Source of the DNA: Ceratothoa steindachneri
Taxonomy: Eukaryota; Arthropoda; Malacostraca; Isopoda; Cymothoidae
Length of the DNA: 64,000 nucleotides
Direction of reading: 5' to 3'
Assembly: GCA_963969495.1 (NCBI GenBank)
Contig: OZ018330.1
Coordinates: forward strand, 48,445,206 to 48,509,205
The translations under genes were made by a program, and so were the position numbers. The stretch's first letter is position 1. The number at the start of each line of letters is the position of its first letter. The notes under the pieces were generated by a model. The model was not told the origin of the DNA and searched no databases. It was given only the letters and a program-made list of their open reading frames with translations. Positions 13,000-26,259 of this stretch are shown here, one piece after another.

Positions 13000-14235
13000 A
13001 TGTACCTTTTATATTAGTATCAAGTTAATCTTTAAATTTGCTTTTTATTTTAGTGGCCTTTCCAAACACTTTTTAAATATTCATTGTATTAAACTTGTGA
13101 ATAATTTTAGGACCAGAATTTTTTTAACTTCCGAAAGATTTTCAACAGTCTTCATACTCATACTTCCATAAAAGCCTGTAAATGGTGAATAGTCCATCTC
13201 TACCAGTAAAGCTTAGTAACTACGAAATTTGTGTGTCTAAACATTTAGCCATAACTCTATTTTTAGAAGTTCAACCACGTACTTTAGACTACCATAGGTC
13301 ATTGCACGAACTTGTTCCTGGAATTCCTATAGACCCTACAGACTTCCATGCTTAAGTTTGAGAGGAAATTTGAGTCAGCATTCAGTCTTGACTACTTTTC
13401 AACATGCCAATTCTTTCTTCTCCACTTCATTTCTCTTTCTATTCAATTATTACACCATAGGTAGAAATGATACGGTTGGTTCCACAAATCTAGTTCATTC
13501 AAACGAAGAAAGGAAGTTGTAATGTCAGAGAGCGAATAGGGGTAGCTTTCTCCAGGAAAATGAAAATAAACCACAAAGAAAACCATAGTGCTGTAAGATG
13601 CAGCCAACGTGAAAGAATAAATACACTAAACGTAGAGATGTACTCGATAAGCAGAACTGTTACTTAAAAGTCATCATCATATTCACCTATTACCCCTTTC
13701 CCACAAACTAAGGTTGCTGTGCATCATTCGAAGTAAAAATGATCTATGTACCACGCAAATTTCAACATTTGTTTGGTGGGATTACTCCCTTATACTACCT
13801 AGTACCAGACAAGTGACGTGGTGTCTAATATGCCCAATTATCCCGTTTTTTTTCCTGTTTGCTAATTTCATTTCCATAGATGAGATTCTCACTTAGTATA
13901 AGTATATAAGATGTATGAACCAGTGGCAGATCCAGGATAAAGATTTAGGGAGCTAACCTGAATTCCTCCCTCTGAGTAGATTGAGAAAAGGGCAGTGATG
14001 ATTAATAATGGTTATCTTACACAACATCAATAATAAATAACAGTATCTCATAAGGGAGTGAGCGCTACCTGTCTCAGATCCAGATCTGATTTTTTTTCAC
14101 ACATCAGAAAATTAGGAATTGTACTTTGGGGGCGTCAGTTAAGGTATAATACTGAATTTAAGAATTATTCTTTAGATTTATCTGTATTTTAGACATGTAT
14201 CATATAAAGTACATTCGATCGCAACGGTTTTTAAA
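13000..14235. other. AT-rich stretch, nothing recognised
   Basis: Only short chance frames are present (for example 13714-13896). No family, RNA structure or terminal repeat was recognised. A TA-rich tract begins at 14241. Confidence 0.5.
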
Positions 14236-14240
14236 AATGG

Positions 14241-14245
14241 TTATA

Positions 14246-14290
<45 letters not shown>
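14241..14290. repeat. (TA)n microsatellite
   Basis: TA run with one TG interruption near 14251. Confidence 0.95.
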
Positions 14291-14292
<2 letters not shown>

Positions 14293-14715
14293 GTACTTGG
14301 ATTTCTATAAGCAACTTGATGAAATTATAACTTTATTTCGGCATTTGAGTTTTTTATAATGAAGGACTCGAGCTTGGTGAATCCTTCCACCGAAGTGGAA
14401 CGGATCACAAAGATGAAGAAGTGTCTTCGATTGCTTCTAAGCCTGATCTGGCTTATTGAGCTTAATGTCTCTTGTTTTATAGAAGGTGAGCGCGAACATT
14501 GGAGAGAGAGGGGAGAATGAGTGAGAGAGAAATAGAGTGAGCGAGGTCATGAAACCTAACACAGACTCTCCAGGGAAATTGAAAAACAGAATTATTAGTG
14601 TTAGAGGTCAAGGGCCAATAAATACTGGTTATAGGGCTTGTGCGGAGTTTTAAAAGAAGATGAATGAAGCTCACATAGTCGTTAGGCGATACTAAGTGTA
14701 AAAAAGAACATGATC

Positions 14716-14719
<4 letters not shown>

Positions 14720-14791
<72 letters not shown>

Positions 14792-14794
14792 TAT

Positions 14795-14859
<65 letters not shown>
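14720..14859. repeat. (TA)n microsatellite with TAGA interruptions
   Basis: About 140 bp of TA with two ATAGAT variants near 14790-14800. It forms the left border of the second palindrome. Confidence 0.97.
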
Positions 14860-14861
<2 letters not shown>

Positions 14862-14902
14862 TGTGTGGAAAACTCACAAAGTATCGCGTGAGTAAGCAAT
14901 AA

Positions 14903-15045
14903 ATGCAACAAAGCCCACAGAGAAAATTAATACGAGGATTCCAAGTACTTTCGAACTTTTTTCGAGTTCTTGATAAAGAACTCGAAATAAAGTTCTAAAG
15001 TACTTAGAACCCTCGTAATAATTTTCCCTGTGGGCTTTGTTGCAT
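14903..15045. repeat. palindrome (foldback) beside (TA)n
   Basis: The left end atgcaacaaagcccacag is mirrored by ctgtgggctttgttgcat on the right. The arms pair through aatacgagga / ccctcgtaat and agtactttcgaac / gttctaaagtact. The centre ttcgagttcttgataaagaa is itself a 12-bp perfect hairpin with a 4-nt loop. The right half contains a hammerhead-like order at 14969-15003 (TTGATAA, A, GAAC, loop, GTTC, AAAGTAC). It is the same design as the palindromes at 5547 and 44882. Confidence 0.85.
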
Positions 15046-15241
15046 ATATATTAATGTAGATGGGTAGCAGTCTTTCTTGGATGCAAATTTTGTTTTAAAC
15101 TATGATTAAACTCTATAGCCAAGGAGGCATTGTTCAGCTAGCTTCTTGAGAACTTTTTCCAATTTACGAAAAATGATTGTCCCTTGAGGGAAAAAGGGTC
15201 GTAAAGATCACTGCAATTCATTATTTTTATTATCGGCTCGA

Positions 15242-15271
15242 GGGACCTTTCGACCACACAGGTCATCTTAT
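15242..15271 (-). ncRNA. hammerhead-like motif
   Basis: The minus strand reads ATAAGAT, GACC, loop TGTGT, GGTC, then GAAAGGTCCC. Stem II (GACC/GGTC) is perfect and is followed directly by GAAA, as in the other motifs. The first core string has decayed from CTGAAGA. It lies between a palindrome and the 3' end of a LINE, without a readable PLE protein nearby. Confidence 0.35.
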
Positions 15272-15773
15272 TGGGCTACACTGATAAACATTACCTCTTA
15301 CGTCTTGAAAAGGTTAGTAAATAAAAGTGTGTATTTGAAGTAGAATGAATTGTGGTTGTAGAGTAAATGTGGAAAGGAAAAGGTTAAGTTGGATTGGTAG
15401 ATGCCGGGTGACTAGCCATCTCCTTGTTTCTTCATATTTTGTCTCATTCTTCATTCATGATAATTTGTTGGCTCTTTTCTCTTAGTTTAATTTTTCTGTT
15501 ATTTTTTCTAATTCAGTGGGATTTTTGTTGCTTGATGTTTTATTTAATTGGTTACCGATTTCAACGGTATTTGTTTATAGGAGCTGGTTCCTTCCTTGCG
15601 TCAGGGTTCCCGCTCCTAAAGTTTCCCCTGTTGTTGATTCTGTATTATTCCTGGGGAATTTCCAGTGCCCTTCTGTTGTCTTCGCTAAGTATGGTGTTCA
15701 GTTTGTCCGAGGATTTGCATGCTCTATTAGGTAGGTTTAAGTTTGTAGTTAGGAGATTTATCTCTTAATGCAG

Positions 15774-18213
15774 CTATTTTTGTCTCCTGTACTCTCTTCT
15801 TCTTGTGTTAGTTATTATATAGACTGCGGAATTTTGGACTATCTGGATTTTAATCGCATGTGTTTTATGGAGTCTATTGGGAGGGATAGCTGAGTAGAGC
15901 AGGGTAGCTTTGCAGAGGGCATTGTAAAGTTTTTTCTTGTTTTCCTTCTTTAAACCTCTGAGTTGGTACAATTTGGTAAGATATGCCTTTGCCAAATTAG
16001 TTCTTTCTATTACGTGTTGGCCATAACCATGTCAGGGGATTTTGAGTCTGTGCACTTTTCCTTCACTTCCGTAGCGATACCGATCCTCGTTTACTTGAAG
16101 TCTAGATGTTTTGTGCGTGGTTGTGCGGATCTTTCATTTTTGCTCGTCGTTGTTTACGTTCACTATCTCGGCCGCAGTTGTTCTAGCCATGATTTGGACG
16201 TGTCTATATGTACTGTTTGCTACTATCGTGATATCATCGGCGAATTGGATGTACCTACTAGAGACAGGGCTTGGTAAGTCCATACTGATAATTTTGTAGA
16301 GTGTAAGACTTATGCAGCCCCTTTGCGGGACCCCTAGTGTGACCTCGAAGGTCAGTCCATCATAACCCTCCACCGTGATATAGGCTGAGCGATCCGTTAT
16401 ATAATCGCATAGATTTTTTGTGAGAATATGGACTAGTCCTAATCTTTTAATCTTGCACTTAAGGCCGATTCTTCATACTTTATCAAAAGCTTTTTGAACG
16501 TCCATAAGCAGTACATCGGTGCAGTTTCTACGAATTTGCTTTTGCGATTGTTTCTACTGGGACGGCTAAAGTACTTTCAGTGCTTCTGTTTTTTTGGAAG
16601 CAGTGTTCATGTTGTAGTATTATTTTTCTCTCTTCTAGGTGACTTTTTACGAAGTTTGGCCAACATTTTGAGTAGAGCTATAAGCCTGAATTGTCTGGTT
16701 TGTTAGGTGGTTTGCTCGGCTTTGGTAGAAATATATTTTTTCCTCTTTTCAGAGAGTCATGGAAATAGCCTTTACAGATTGCAGCGTTAAATATCAGTAC
16801 TATTTTATTAAGTAAGGAGTCAGGTGCACGGACTAAATTTTACCTTGTTTTTCCCGACTCACCAGGCGCCCTCTGCTTGGTGTTGTTAAGTGTATCTTTA
16901 AGTTGGCGTTGTAGTATAGTTTGGGACTATCTCGAGACGATTCTGTTCCAGTTCTTCTACTACTCTTAATTTGTGATACCTGCCGAAATCTTCGTTTTCA
17001 TCAGGTGAGATATCCAGTGCTCCCGAAATGCCGTTTCAATCTGCTGGGACTCATTTGTTTCTCTCTCATTGTTTTGGATTTCGAGTTAGGACTTTGGTTG
17101 TCCTTTTCCTCTCGCGATGTTTATCTTATACTAAAATTTGGTATGGTTTAGTTTCGTGTCTTGGTTCTCTACAAACTGGTCCCAGCTTGCGTTTCTTTCA
17201 ATAGCCGTAACAGTAATCAGTTCGTCTTTTCGTTGTTGAAAGCGGGCCCTATCTCCTTTTGGGGGTCGATATTATTTGATGTCTTCTCTCAACGCTATGT
17301 ATTCTCGTTTGAGAGTTGATATTTAAACTGTCCTAAGATGGAGCAGTCGAGTTTTATATGTTGCTTGAGGAACGTACTTCTTGTCTACTTTTGCTAACGC
17401 CTTTACCATGTTTTCGACTCCCAGATCTATTTCCTCGGGAGTTACCTTTCAAAGGTCTTCCTGCTGGTATTTGGCCAGTTCTTCGGAGTAACCGTTTCAG
17501 TTGGCGATCTTATTGCGTTTTCTTAGTGAGCACTTGACTTGAATCGTGTCTGTGATAGAGTTAGAATGATCATCTCGTGATCGTTGGTTGATGGTGGCCC
17601 CATTTCTATTACATAGTTGTACTTGAGGTGCGGAGTTGCCAGAACGACATCGGGCTTTGTGGCTCTGTTCGGTCCAAAGGAAGTAGAAAATTCAGGACCG
17701 ATGCGATCTGCTATACCTCTCTCTAGCGGCGCATCCAAGTTTTTTCCTGATTAATTGAAGAGGCTAAAATAGGCCGAAACTCTGCTGCGGGCGTTCAGGT
17801 CCCCTATGAAGATAGCCTGGTCCTTGTTCCCGAAGACCTCCATACATTTATGGAAAGGCAAGAATTCCCTCCTTAGCAACTGGTAGCCCGTCATGACCAC
17901 TAGGTTTCCTGTGGAGATCCTTATGCTTATCGCCAGATAGGCTTCATCCAGTTCGCGAAGTTTTTTTAATTTTATATTTATGTCGGGCCTAACAGCTATC
18001 GCTACGCCGTCGAAATTAATATCGTTTGTGGTCTTTGTAAGTATAGTGTAGTTGAAAAGTTTTATCTGGTTTTCCTCAGGGTCTATAGAAATTTCGTTTA
18101 GTAGCATTACTTTGGGATCTTCTTTTAGGTAGGCATTGCTTAACGAGTGTTTTTTTTCTGTTCCAGCCCACAACGCTGTGGCTGATTATTTTTAGTCTTC
18201 TGAGGTGAGCCAT
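15774..18213 (-). pseudogene. LINE ORF2: endonuclease and reverse transcriptase
   Basis: Translation starts at the ATG at 18211-18213. The apurinic-type endonuclease follows: VMLLNEISIDPEENQIKLFN with the catalytic-type Glu, then AIFIGDLNARSR with the GDLN motif. The 17523-17738 frame ends the endonuclease with the NDHEMIILT region. Reverse transcriptase motifs follow: VQKAFDKV (about 16470-16500), then GVPQRGCISLTLYKIISMDL, then QFADDITIVANS with the FADD catalytic pair intact. The thumb region is at 15774-15995 (NALCKATLLYSA then KIQIVQNSAV). Multiple frameshifts and stops make it inactive. Confidence 0.8.
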
Positions 18214-18639
18214 TATTTTCTTGTTCTTTCTTCTTTCGTCAATCTCCTTTCAGCCTTATTTGATTCGTGCTCAATACGTGATTTTGCCCTCCGCTTCGCT
18301 TCTGTTTAAATTCTTCCTTCTTGACTGTTTAACACAAATCCTGGGAAATGTCTCCTCTACCCTCGGTTATAATCTTGTAAACCTCACGATCTGTGTATGG
18401 CCCCTCGTACTTGTACTAACCCCTTTTTTCCTTATATTAATTCATTATTATTGTTTGGAAAATGTCTTTCTTCTGATGCGTAGAATCTAAGGTTAAATTC
18501 TTGAGGTTCCTCATCTTTTTCTTAGCTTTGCTTGTTCGTGGTCTCATCGACTACTTCTTCTTGAGTTACGGCTTGCTCGTTTACGGAGTCCTTTACGGAG
18601 TTGCTATCATTCGGAGTAGTTTCAATTTGCATAGCTTTC

Positions 18640-19745
18640 TCCAATTTTTAGAATATCTCATTTCTGAGCCTCGGATCTCTTTGCCTGGCGGGGTTGGGGA
18701 GCTGTGTTTTCATCTGTTTCATGGTTTCTTGTGCAGTCGCAGCCTGATCATTTGATGAAGGTCTATACTGGATGTTTAGTATATATGCTGAACGAGGGTT
18801 CTCATAGAACCACAATGTCTTGAAACCGTTATTTTTCAGCATGGTGTTCAGCTCACTGGAGTATGACCCAGCCTTGGCGACATTCAGTAAGTGTGCATGC
18901 GAGGATATTTAGTGACTCTCCTTGTTTTATCTTAAGGATATTTTTCGCTGGTTGTATTTGGTTGCCTGTGGCCTTGGAAACTTTAACAAAGGTGAGATTC
19001 TGTGTTTCCCCTTTTATTCTGTTTTTTCTTTCCATTTGTTTTCTATTATTTCTAGTTTTATCGGGCACGCCAACACCATGTTGCGGTGACTCCCGATGCA
19101 ATTTAGGCATTATTTTTATGTGAATTGCATTCCCGCCATGTGAACGATTTACCGCTACATTCAGAAGACCATTTCATGTCCTTTAGTTCGCATTCCCTTG
19201 TGACATGTTTCTACAGGGCGAAAAAGTTGAAGCATGTTAATACACTAATGAATTCATCGCTTTTTATTTGTTCCGGGGTGACTTTTAGCTAACCGCTTGT
19301 AAACCGGTTTCCTTGGCCTTCCTCGCTTTGTCAGTTTCTCGAAAGATCACTTTGAAAATATGGGAATCCTCTGAGTTGTTGCTTTGGTTTGTGATTTTGA
19401 TTACTTCTATTATCTCTGCCCAACTTTGAGCTCTCTCGATTTCTTCTTTTTCTCGTTGAGCTTATGATCATGGTCCAGGAATCGATTTGACGACATCAAA
19501 TTGCTTTTTGTGCCTCTTTTTGTGGGGGTACTTTTGCTTCCAATCGGATAGATTTAGCTCATTAGTGGCTCTCTCTGAGAGTAGTTTATCTACATCTTTA
19601 CCATTCAGGCAAATAGCGATATATTAGTTAGAGTAATCTACCAGTCTGATGAGCTCTACTCCCAGTTTGCCGTAAATAATTCTAAAGACGTTCGTTCTGT
19701 CGGACTTTTGCGTGCCCTTCCTGACACGCAAAGGGACCCGTTTAG
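18640..19745 (-). pseudogene. LINE ORF1, gag-like remnant
   Basis: Minus-strand frames encode basic nucleic-acid-binding-like segments (for example LTFVKVSKATGNQI and PAKNILKIKQGESLNI at 18853-19110). A damaged zinc-knuckle pair lies near 19150-19240, with CFNFFAL, stop, KHVTREC, and then CSGKSFTWREC. Jockey-clade ORF1 proteins are RNA-binding chaperones that coat the LINE RNA. Stops and frameshifts are frequent, and the start codon could not be fixed. Confidence 0.55.
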
Positions 19746-20261
19746 TTGAGTCCATGGGTTTTCTATTTGTTCTCTTTCTTCTTAGTTTTCTTCATTGGAA
19801 ACAAAATCAGAGAGAAAAAAGAGAAGTTTAAGGTAGACAAAGGATGGGGTTATATCCAGTTACCTACCTGGCTTATTCCGCTGGCGAGTCGACAACCCTT
19901 ACCTTACCTGCCTATCGCCTATCCCTATCATTGTTTGCTCCCATCACACGCAAGTCCACCACTCACACGGGTCTAACCCGTCCTTTGTTAATCTCCGGCC
20001 TGCGCCGGGTTAGCCGTAAGGCTCAGATAAGTCTCCTACTTGTGGGGTATCTATGGAGACTTGAGCTTCTTCTCTAACTGACTCACCCTAATTAGGGTGG
20101 ATAGGATCAGAAAGATCATCCTTGTAGATGCGTCAGGTCTCAGTCTTGTCTTGTCGTTATGCGTCTCTTCTGGATCTTCTTAATCTTGTTGTAAATCTTA
20201 CTTCGGAGAGTGGTTACTTCTGGATTGCTTTGCAAATTCTTCCTTTGTAAGAGTATGAAAA

Positions 20262-21725
20262 TTGCTATCCATCACTGATAAACTTCTTACGTCTTACGTG
20301 TTGCTCAAACAAACCAACTTAGCCCACTTTCATCGTTTTAAACCTACCAACCCATCACTTTCCCGTATGTATGGTCTGCCAAAAACCCACCAAAGAGGAA
20401 CGCCACTCCGACCTATTATATCGTGTATCGACTCTCATGCATGCAAACTCTCGAAGTGGTTAGCCTCCCTTCTCGCTGACGCTGTTGGATTGACCTCTCC
20501 TTCACACATAATTCATTCCTCTGATTTCATTGAAAAATTTAGGAAAATCAACATAAAAGGAAGCCGCTTATAAGCTTTGATGTAGACAGTCTGTTCACTA
20601 ATGTCCCAGTTAACGAAGCTCTCGATGTTCTATCTAAGGTATTAAATAATCAAAAATTAAACCTCCCTCTGGACAAAGGTAAAATTATAAATCTTGTTAA
20701 ACTTTATGTCACTGACAATGTATTTATCAGCGATATGTTTTTTTCCGTCAAAAATAGTCTTAACATAGGTAATCCTTTATCACCCATATTATGTAACTTT
20801 TTTATGGAGCATTTCGAAGTATTATTAATCCCTTCTATGATTCCCCATCATAATTTTGTATGGTATAGGTATGTAGATGATGTCATATCGAATCGGTCTA
20901 AAGATAGTTTAACTTATTTGACAATTTCCTTAAAAATCTTAACGACCTCCATCTCACTATTAATTTTAAATTAAAGTGGGAAAAAGATAATTGTATATCC
21001 TTTCTTGATGTAAAAATTGTTAGAGTCATTGACAAAATTAGCTTCACTGTACCGAAAACCAACCCATTCTAACTCTTATATCCATTTCTTTTCTCATCAT
21101 GATATCGACATTAAGGAACCGTTGCATCAGGGATGTTTTTGAGAGCACTTAGGATATGTGACCCTTGCTTTCTAAAAGACGAGATTACATATATAACCTG
21201 CAGTTTAATTGAATTAAATTATCCCCTCCACGTGGTCAATGAAAGTTTATCTAAAGTAAAATTTACTCATTACCGTCCCAAGGATAAAAACAAATTTAGT
21301 AATACGAAGTATCTATCCCATCCCTTTTCTCGCCTCCTTAAAGGAGTGAACAATGTTATTTCTCCAGGCCTAACCACATTTAAATACCCTTTTTCTATCC
21401 TTAAATCTTTCTTTCGACTAAGCCCGTGGATGAGCCAAATGAAGCAGGTGTATATTCAATCCCGTGTAAATCTACAAACTGTCCCTCTTTCTACCTACGA
21501 AAGACCGGAAGAACCTTAACAAAACGAATTTATGAACATAAAGGTGTTGTCAGACGGGGCAGTACCACATCCAGTATTTTTAACCATATTAGCAATTTCA
21601 ACGACCAAATTGACTATTCAAAGGAACAGATCATATATAATTGTAAAGATTTCCGTAAAAGAAAAATAATAGAATCTATATTAATAGGAGAAATTCCCAA
21701 TTTATTTTCTCAGAGGGGCAATTGA
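20262..21725 (+). pseudogene. PLE reverse transcriptase-endonuclease
   Basis: The first frame (20262-20573) carries SRMYGLPKTHQRGTPLRPII, the fingers region of PLE reverse transcriptase. After a stop, ISFDVDSLFTNVPVNEAL (near 20576) is motif A and FVWYRYVDDVIS (near 20860) is the YVDD catalytic motif. The connection region runs through 21133-21519. The C-terminal GIY-YIG endonuclease is in 21426-21725: GVYSIPCKSTNCPSFYLRKT, then the tail RKIIESILIGEIPNLFSQ. Frameshifts at about 20573, 20975 and 21430-21500 break it. PLE proteins prime reverse transcription at nicked or exposed 3' ends. Confidence 0.87.
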
Positions 21726-21892
21726 AATACAGCCCCCATTTCCGTAACCTCATCGTAAACAGCTTAGTCAAAGATCTTAGATTCGCCCCTTTCCCCTCCC
21801 TGATTAATGACCTTTTTCCCTCGTTTTGATTCTTTTTTCTGATCTATACGCTATTTATAGACTTTTGTAACAATTGCATTCTCAGTATACGA

Positions 21893-21930
21893 CTGAAGAG
21901 GGTATGATAAACTACATACTGAAACTAGTC
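21893..21930 (+). ncRNA. hammerhead-like motif in PLE 3' tail
   Basis: The order is CTGAAGA, G, GGTATG, an 8-nt loop, CATACT, then GAAACTAGTC. Stem II can form six pairs (one G-U). The core strings CUGAAGA and GAAAC are intact, with the same one-base insertion as at the other loci. It lies about 170 bp after the PLE stop codon on the same strand. I could not find a convincing stem I partner upstream, so the ribozyme may be dead. Confidence 0.5.
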
Positions 21931-22002
21931 TAGTAAATTAAACTTTTGGCTCCTATACAGTAGTTTCACCTTCATATACCATAACTCGCCATTGAGTTCT
22001 TT

Positions 22003-22008
22003 TACTTA

Positions 22009-22078
<70 letters not shown>
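22003..22078. repeat. (TA)n microsatellite
   Basis: TA run broken once by TG near 22012. It abuts the left inverted repeat of the Tc1 element at 22079. Confidence 0.97.
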
Positions 22079-22082
<4 letters not shown>

Positions 22083-23551
22083 TGGCCAAAATTATGAGGC
22101 AGGTATGAAAAAATTGAGAATACGAATGAAACTCATTCACATAATAATTGAATGGAATATAATAAACAGTCAAGTATATCCCATTTATAATTATTATTTA
22201 ATATATATTTTTCTTTTGCTTTTATAACCGCTTTAATGCGTTTTTGCATATTATGCATAAGTGGTTGGGGCAACCCTCTGCCATTCAATGTGTGATACTA
22301 ACCTTTATTCCTATTTTTTTCCGTGATTATTTTATTGTTAACTTACTAGTGGTAATTTTTTGTTAAAAATGTCTCCCAAGAAACAGATTCCTGAAGCTCA
22401 AAGAGCTCAAGTCATTGCATCGTCCAGAGAGGGAATATCCCAAGTCGAAATTGCAAGAAAATCGAAATGCTCGAGAAACGGTGTCCAGACAAGCATGAAA
22501 AAGCACGAGACCAATTTTTTCAAAAACTGTGATGGTCAGGTCAAGAGTCGAAAAAGGTGTACAACTCTGAGGAAAGAGAGGTTGTTGAAAAGGACATCTC
22601 TGGCTGATAGGAAAAAATCCTCTTCTGATGTAGCTGCTGAGTTTCGGGCAGCAACAAACAAAGAGATACCAGGACGGACAGTAAGAAGAAGGTTATTAGA
22701 AGCTGGGCTCAAAAGATGTAAGAATAGAAAGAAACAGTGGTTGTCTGAGGTGAACAAGAAGAAGCGATTGTCTCGGGCAAAAGAGCATGAAAATTTGACT
22801 GATGATGATTGGGCTAAAGTTGTTTGATCTGCTGAAAGCAACTTTGAGGTAGATTCTCCACATTAGTTTCCACCAATTTATTACGCTTGTACACATTTTA
22901 TTGGATGACAAAATGATCAGTGAAATTTGTATTTATCCTCAGAAATTTGGAAGCCCTGGAGCTGTTTATGTGCGCCGAAGCGTTGTGGAAGTTTATGATC
23001 CGAGATGTGTTCTCCCAACAGTCAAATTTGGAGGTGGCAGTGCAATGGTTTCGGGCTGCATGGCGTCTTCAAGTCAGGATATTTGTTCACTTGTGAGGGC
23101 AGAATGAATTCCAACACTTACACCAGCATGGCAATCCAGGTTTATCAACCTTCCTTTAGGAAAATTTTCAATGATGACATGCCAGATGGTCTGATCTTCC
23201 AGCAAGACAATGCATCTAGAGTCACAAAAGGTTGGTTTAAAAACCCTTTTGAACATTTGTGGTCACACTGGGGCACAAGAGTGAGGATGCACAAATGTTC
23301 CACGAAAAGTGAATTAACAGCCAAAATTCATGAAGAATGGCTAAAATTGAGCCAACCACATGTGTCAACTTAGTCTCAAGTATGCAAAAACGCATAAGAA
23401 CGGTTATAAAAGCAAAAGGAGGACACATCAAATATTAACTATTGATAGAATATACGAAAAAATTTTTATTTGTATTATTTCAAGTATGAAATAAAGGAGT
23501 TTCAATCATATTCTTCACTGTTTCATACCTGCCCAATAATTTTGGCCAAGG

Positions 23552-23554
<3 letters not shown>
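22079..23554 (+). mobile_element. Tc1-like transposon with both termini
   Basis: The left end reads gtcttggccaaaattatgag. The right end, reversed, reads cagccttggccaaaattatt. Both continue into a shared gcaggtatgaaa block. The element is about 1.48 kb, close to the family norm, and is bordered on both sides by (TA)n runs, consistent with TA target choice. It carries one broken transposase on the plus strand. Confidence 0.92.
22360..23373 (+). pseudogene. Tc1-like transposase, inactivated
   Basis: The 155-residue open frame at 22360-22827 holds the bipartite DNA-binding domain: RAQVIASSREGISQVEIARK, then TNKEIPGRTVRRRLLEAGLK. At the first catalytic motif, the usual FSDESNF reads stop-SAESNF, so the catalytic Asp has become Ala next to a stop. 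Frame 23005-23373 carries LIFQQDNASRVTKGWF with the second Asp intact. FEHLW follows after only 14 residues instead of about 34, so a small deletion has removed the spacer before the third acidic residue. The protein is doubly dead at the active site. Confidence 0.9.

Positions 23555-23601
<47 letters not shown>
23554..23601. repeat. (TA)n microsatellite
   Basis: TA run immediately after the right terminus of the Tc1 element. Confidence 0.97.
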
Positions 23602-23603
<2 letters not shown>

Positions 23604-23604
23604 T

Positions 23605-25300
<1,696 letters not shown>

Positions 25301-25309
25301 ATATTTGGA

Positions 25310-25792
25310 TTTAAGAAAATATTTTTTCACCAATAGAGTGGTAGACTTCTGGAACAAATTGCCGCCGAGGGTAGTAGGTAGTCCGAATTTAAATGTATTT
25401 AAGAGTAGGTTGGATGAGTTTATGGGGAGGGAAGGTTGTGATGGTTCCTAAGTTTTGTATATATTAATATTGTTTGTATATATCTCTAGCTGCATGATTT
25501 AGTTCTTGGCAAGCCTTGATTGGTGATACCCTTGTTTCTGGACGCAATCCTCTGGATGTAGTTTTCCTGGGAGTTTGGGTGCCTTAAAAAAGAGGCCGTT
25601 TGACTCGGATGACATATGATGAGCCCTTGTAGCTTTTTTCATCTGTTATATTATATTGTGGGGGACTTTGATTTTGTCTTCCCCTGGTGATGGTGCTTTT
25701 TGTGGGTGGGTTTTGACGGAGGCGGATGAACTTTGATAGGCCCTTGTGGCTTTTGTAATCCGGGAAATTATGTTATGTTATGTTATGTTATA
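25310..25792 (+). mobile_element. CR1-like LINE, 3' end with (TTATG) tail
   Basis: At 25320-25445 the plus strand encodes LRKYFFTNRVVDFWNKLPP then VFKSRLDEFMGREG and a stop. This is the characteristic C-terminus of CR1-type LINE ORF2 proteins in arthropods. A 3' UTR of about 320 bp follows and ends in four to five TTATG units (25768-25790). CR1-clade elements typically end in short tandem repeats rather than poly(A), which supports the call. Everything upstream of the C-terminus is missing, as expected from 5' truncation. Confidence 0.8.
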
Positions 25793-25799
25793 ACGATCA

Positions 25800-26190
25800 T
25801 TAAAATTTGCATAGCTTAAAATTTAATACCTCGATATTTCATTCTGGAATATTTATTAGGAGTTGAAGCATTCGGACAGACCAGAAGATGGGAATAGAGC
25901 CTAAAACTTTGTTATTGAAGAATAAGTATTATGACGGCCCCTATTTAGGAAGGCAGACCAGAAGAGGTGATTGTCTGCTGCATATTCCTTTACGGTTGCG
26001 TCATTTGTAGCGATGCAACTAAACCTTCAATACCTAGTCGTTTCTCGTAGTACGAAGGCGTGTCGTCTAGGACGGGTTTTCTTTAAGTAAACAAGTGTAA
26101 CATAACTTTAGAAGTGTGCAAAACTTAGTAAGAAGATGGGTCAGGTTGTGATCAAGGACGCTCCAATAAATGAGCAACTCTCGTTCTTTG
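25800..26190. other. non-coding, nothing recognised
   Basis: No coding or structural signal was recognised here. It separates the LINE tail from the next (TA)n run. Confidence 0.5.
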
Positions 26191-26192
26191 TT

Positions 26193-26196
<4 letters not shown>

Positions 26197-26255
<59 letters not shown>
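26197..26255. repeat. (TA)n microsatellite
   Basis: Pure TA. The flanks 26256-26302 (gtacaagagaaagagaaatt onward) and 26416-26464 (ending aatttctctttctcttgtac) are inverted copies of each other around 26303-26415. Confidence 0.95.

Positions 26256-26259
<4 letters not shown>

Larger units (their letters stand above)
15350..20235 (-). mobile_element. jockey-type LINE, decayed, near full length
   Basis: ORF1 (18640-19745) and ORF2 with endonuclease then reverse transcriptase (15774-18213) lie in the expected order on the minus strand. No RNase H was seen, as in the jockey clade. Probable 5' UTR extends to about 20235, where a PLE begins. The 3' limit near 15350 is approximate; no poly(A) or target duplication was identified. 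A related element lies at 36585-41340. Confidence 0.75.
20240..21960 (+). mobile_element. Penelope-like element, 5'-truncated
   Basis: It encodes reverse transcriptase and GIY-YIG endonuclease pieces in PLE order on the plus strand and ends in a 3' tail with a hammerhead-like motif (21893-21930). The 5' side abuts the LINE on the opposite strand. A TA-rich run starts at about 22003, after the tail. Confidence 0.85.

Noticed and set aside
15424..16706. Hydrophobic plus-strand frames (114, 104 and 70 codons) that look like membrane proteins
   Set aside because: They are shadows of the minus-strand jockey-type ORF2; A-rich coding sequence gives Phe/Leu/Val-rich complements.
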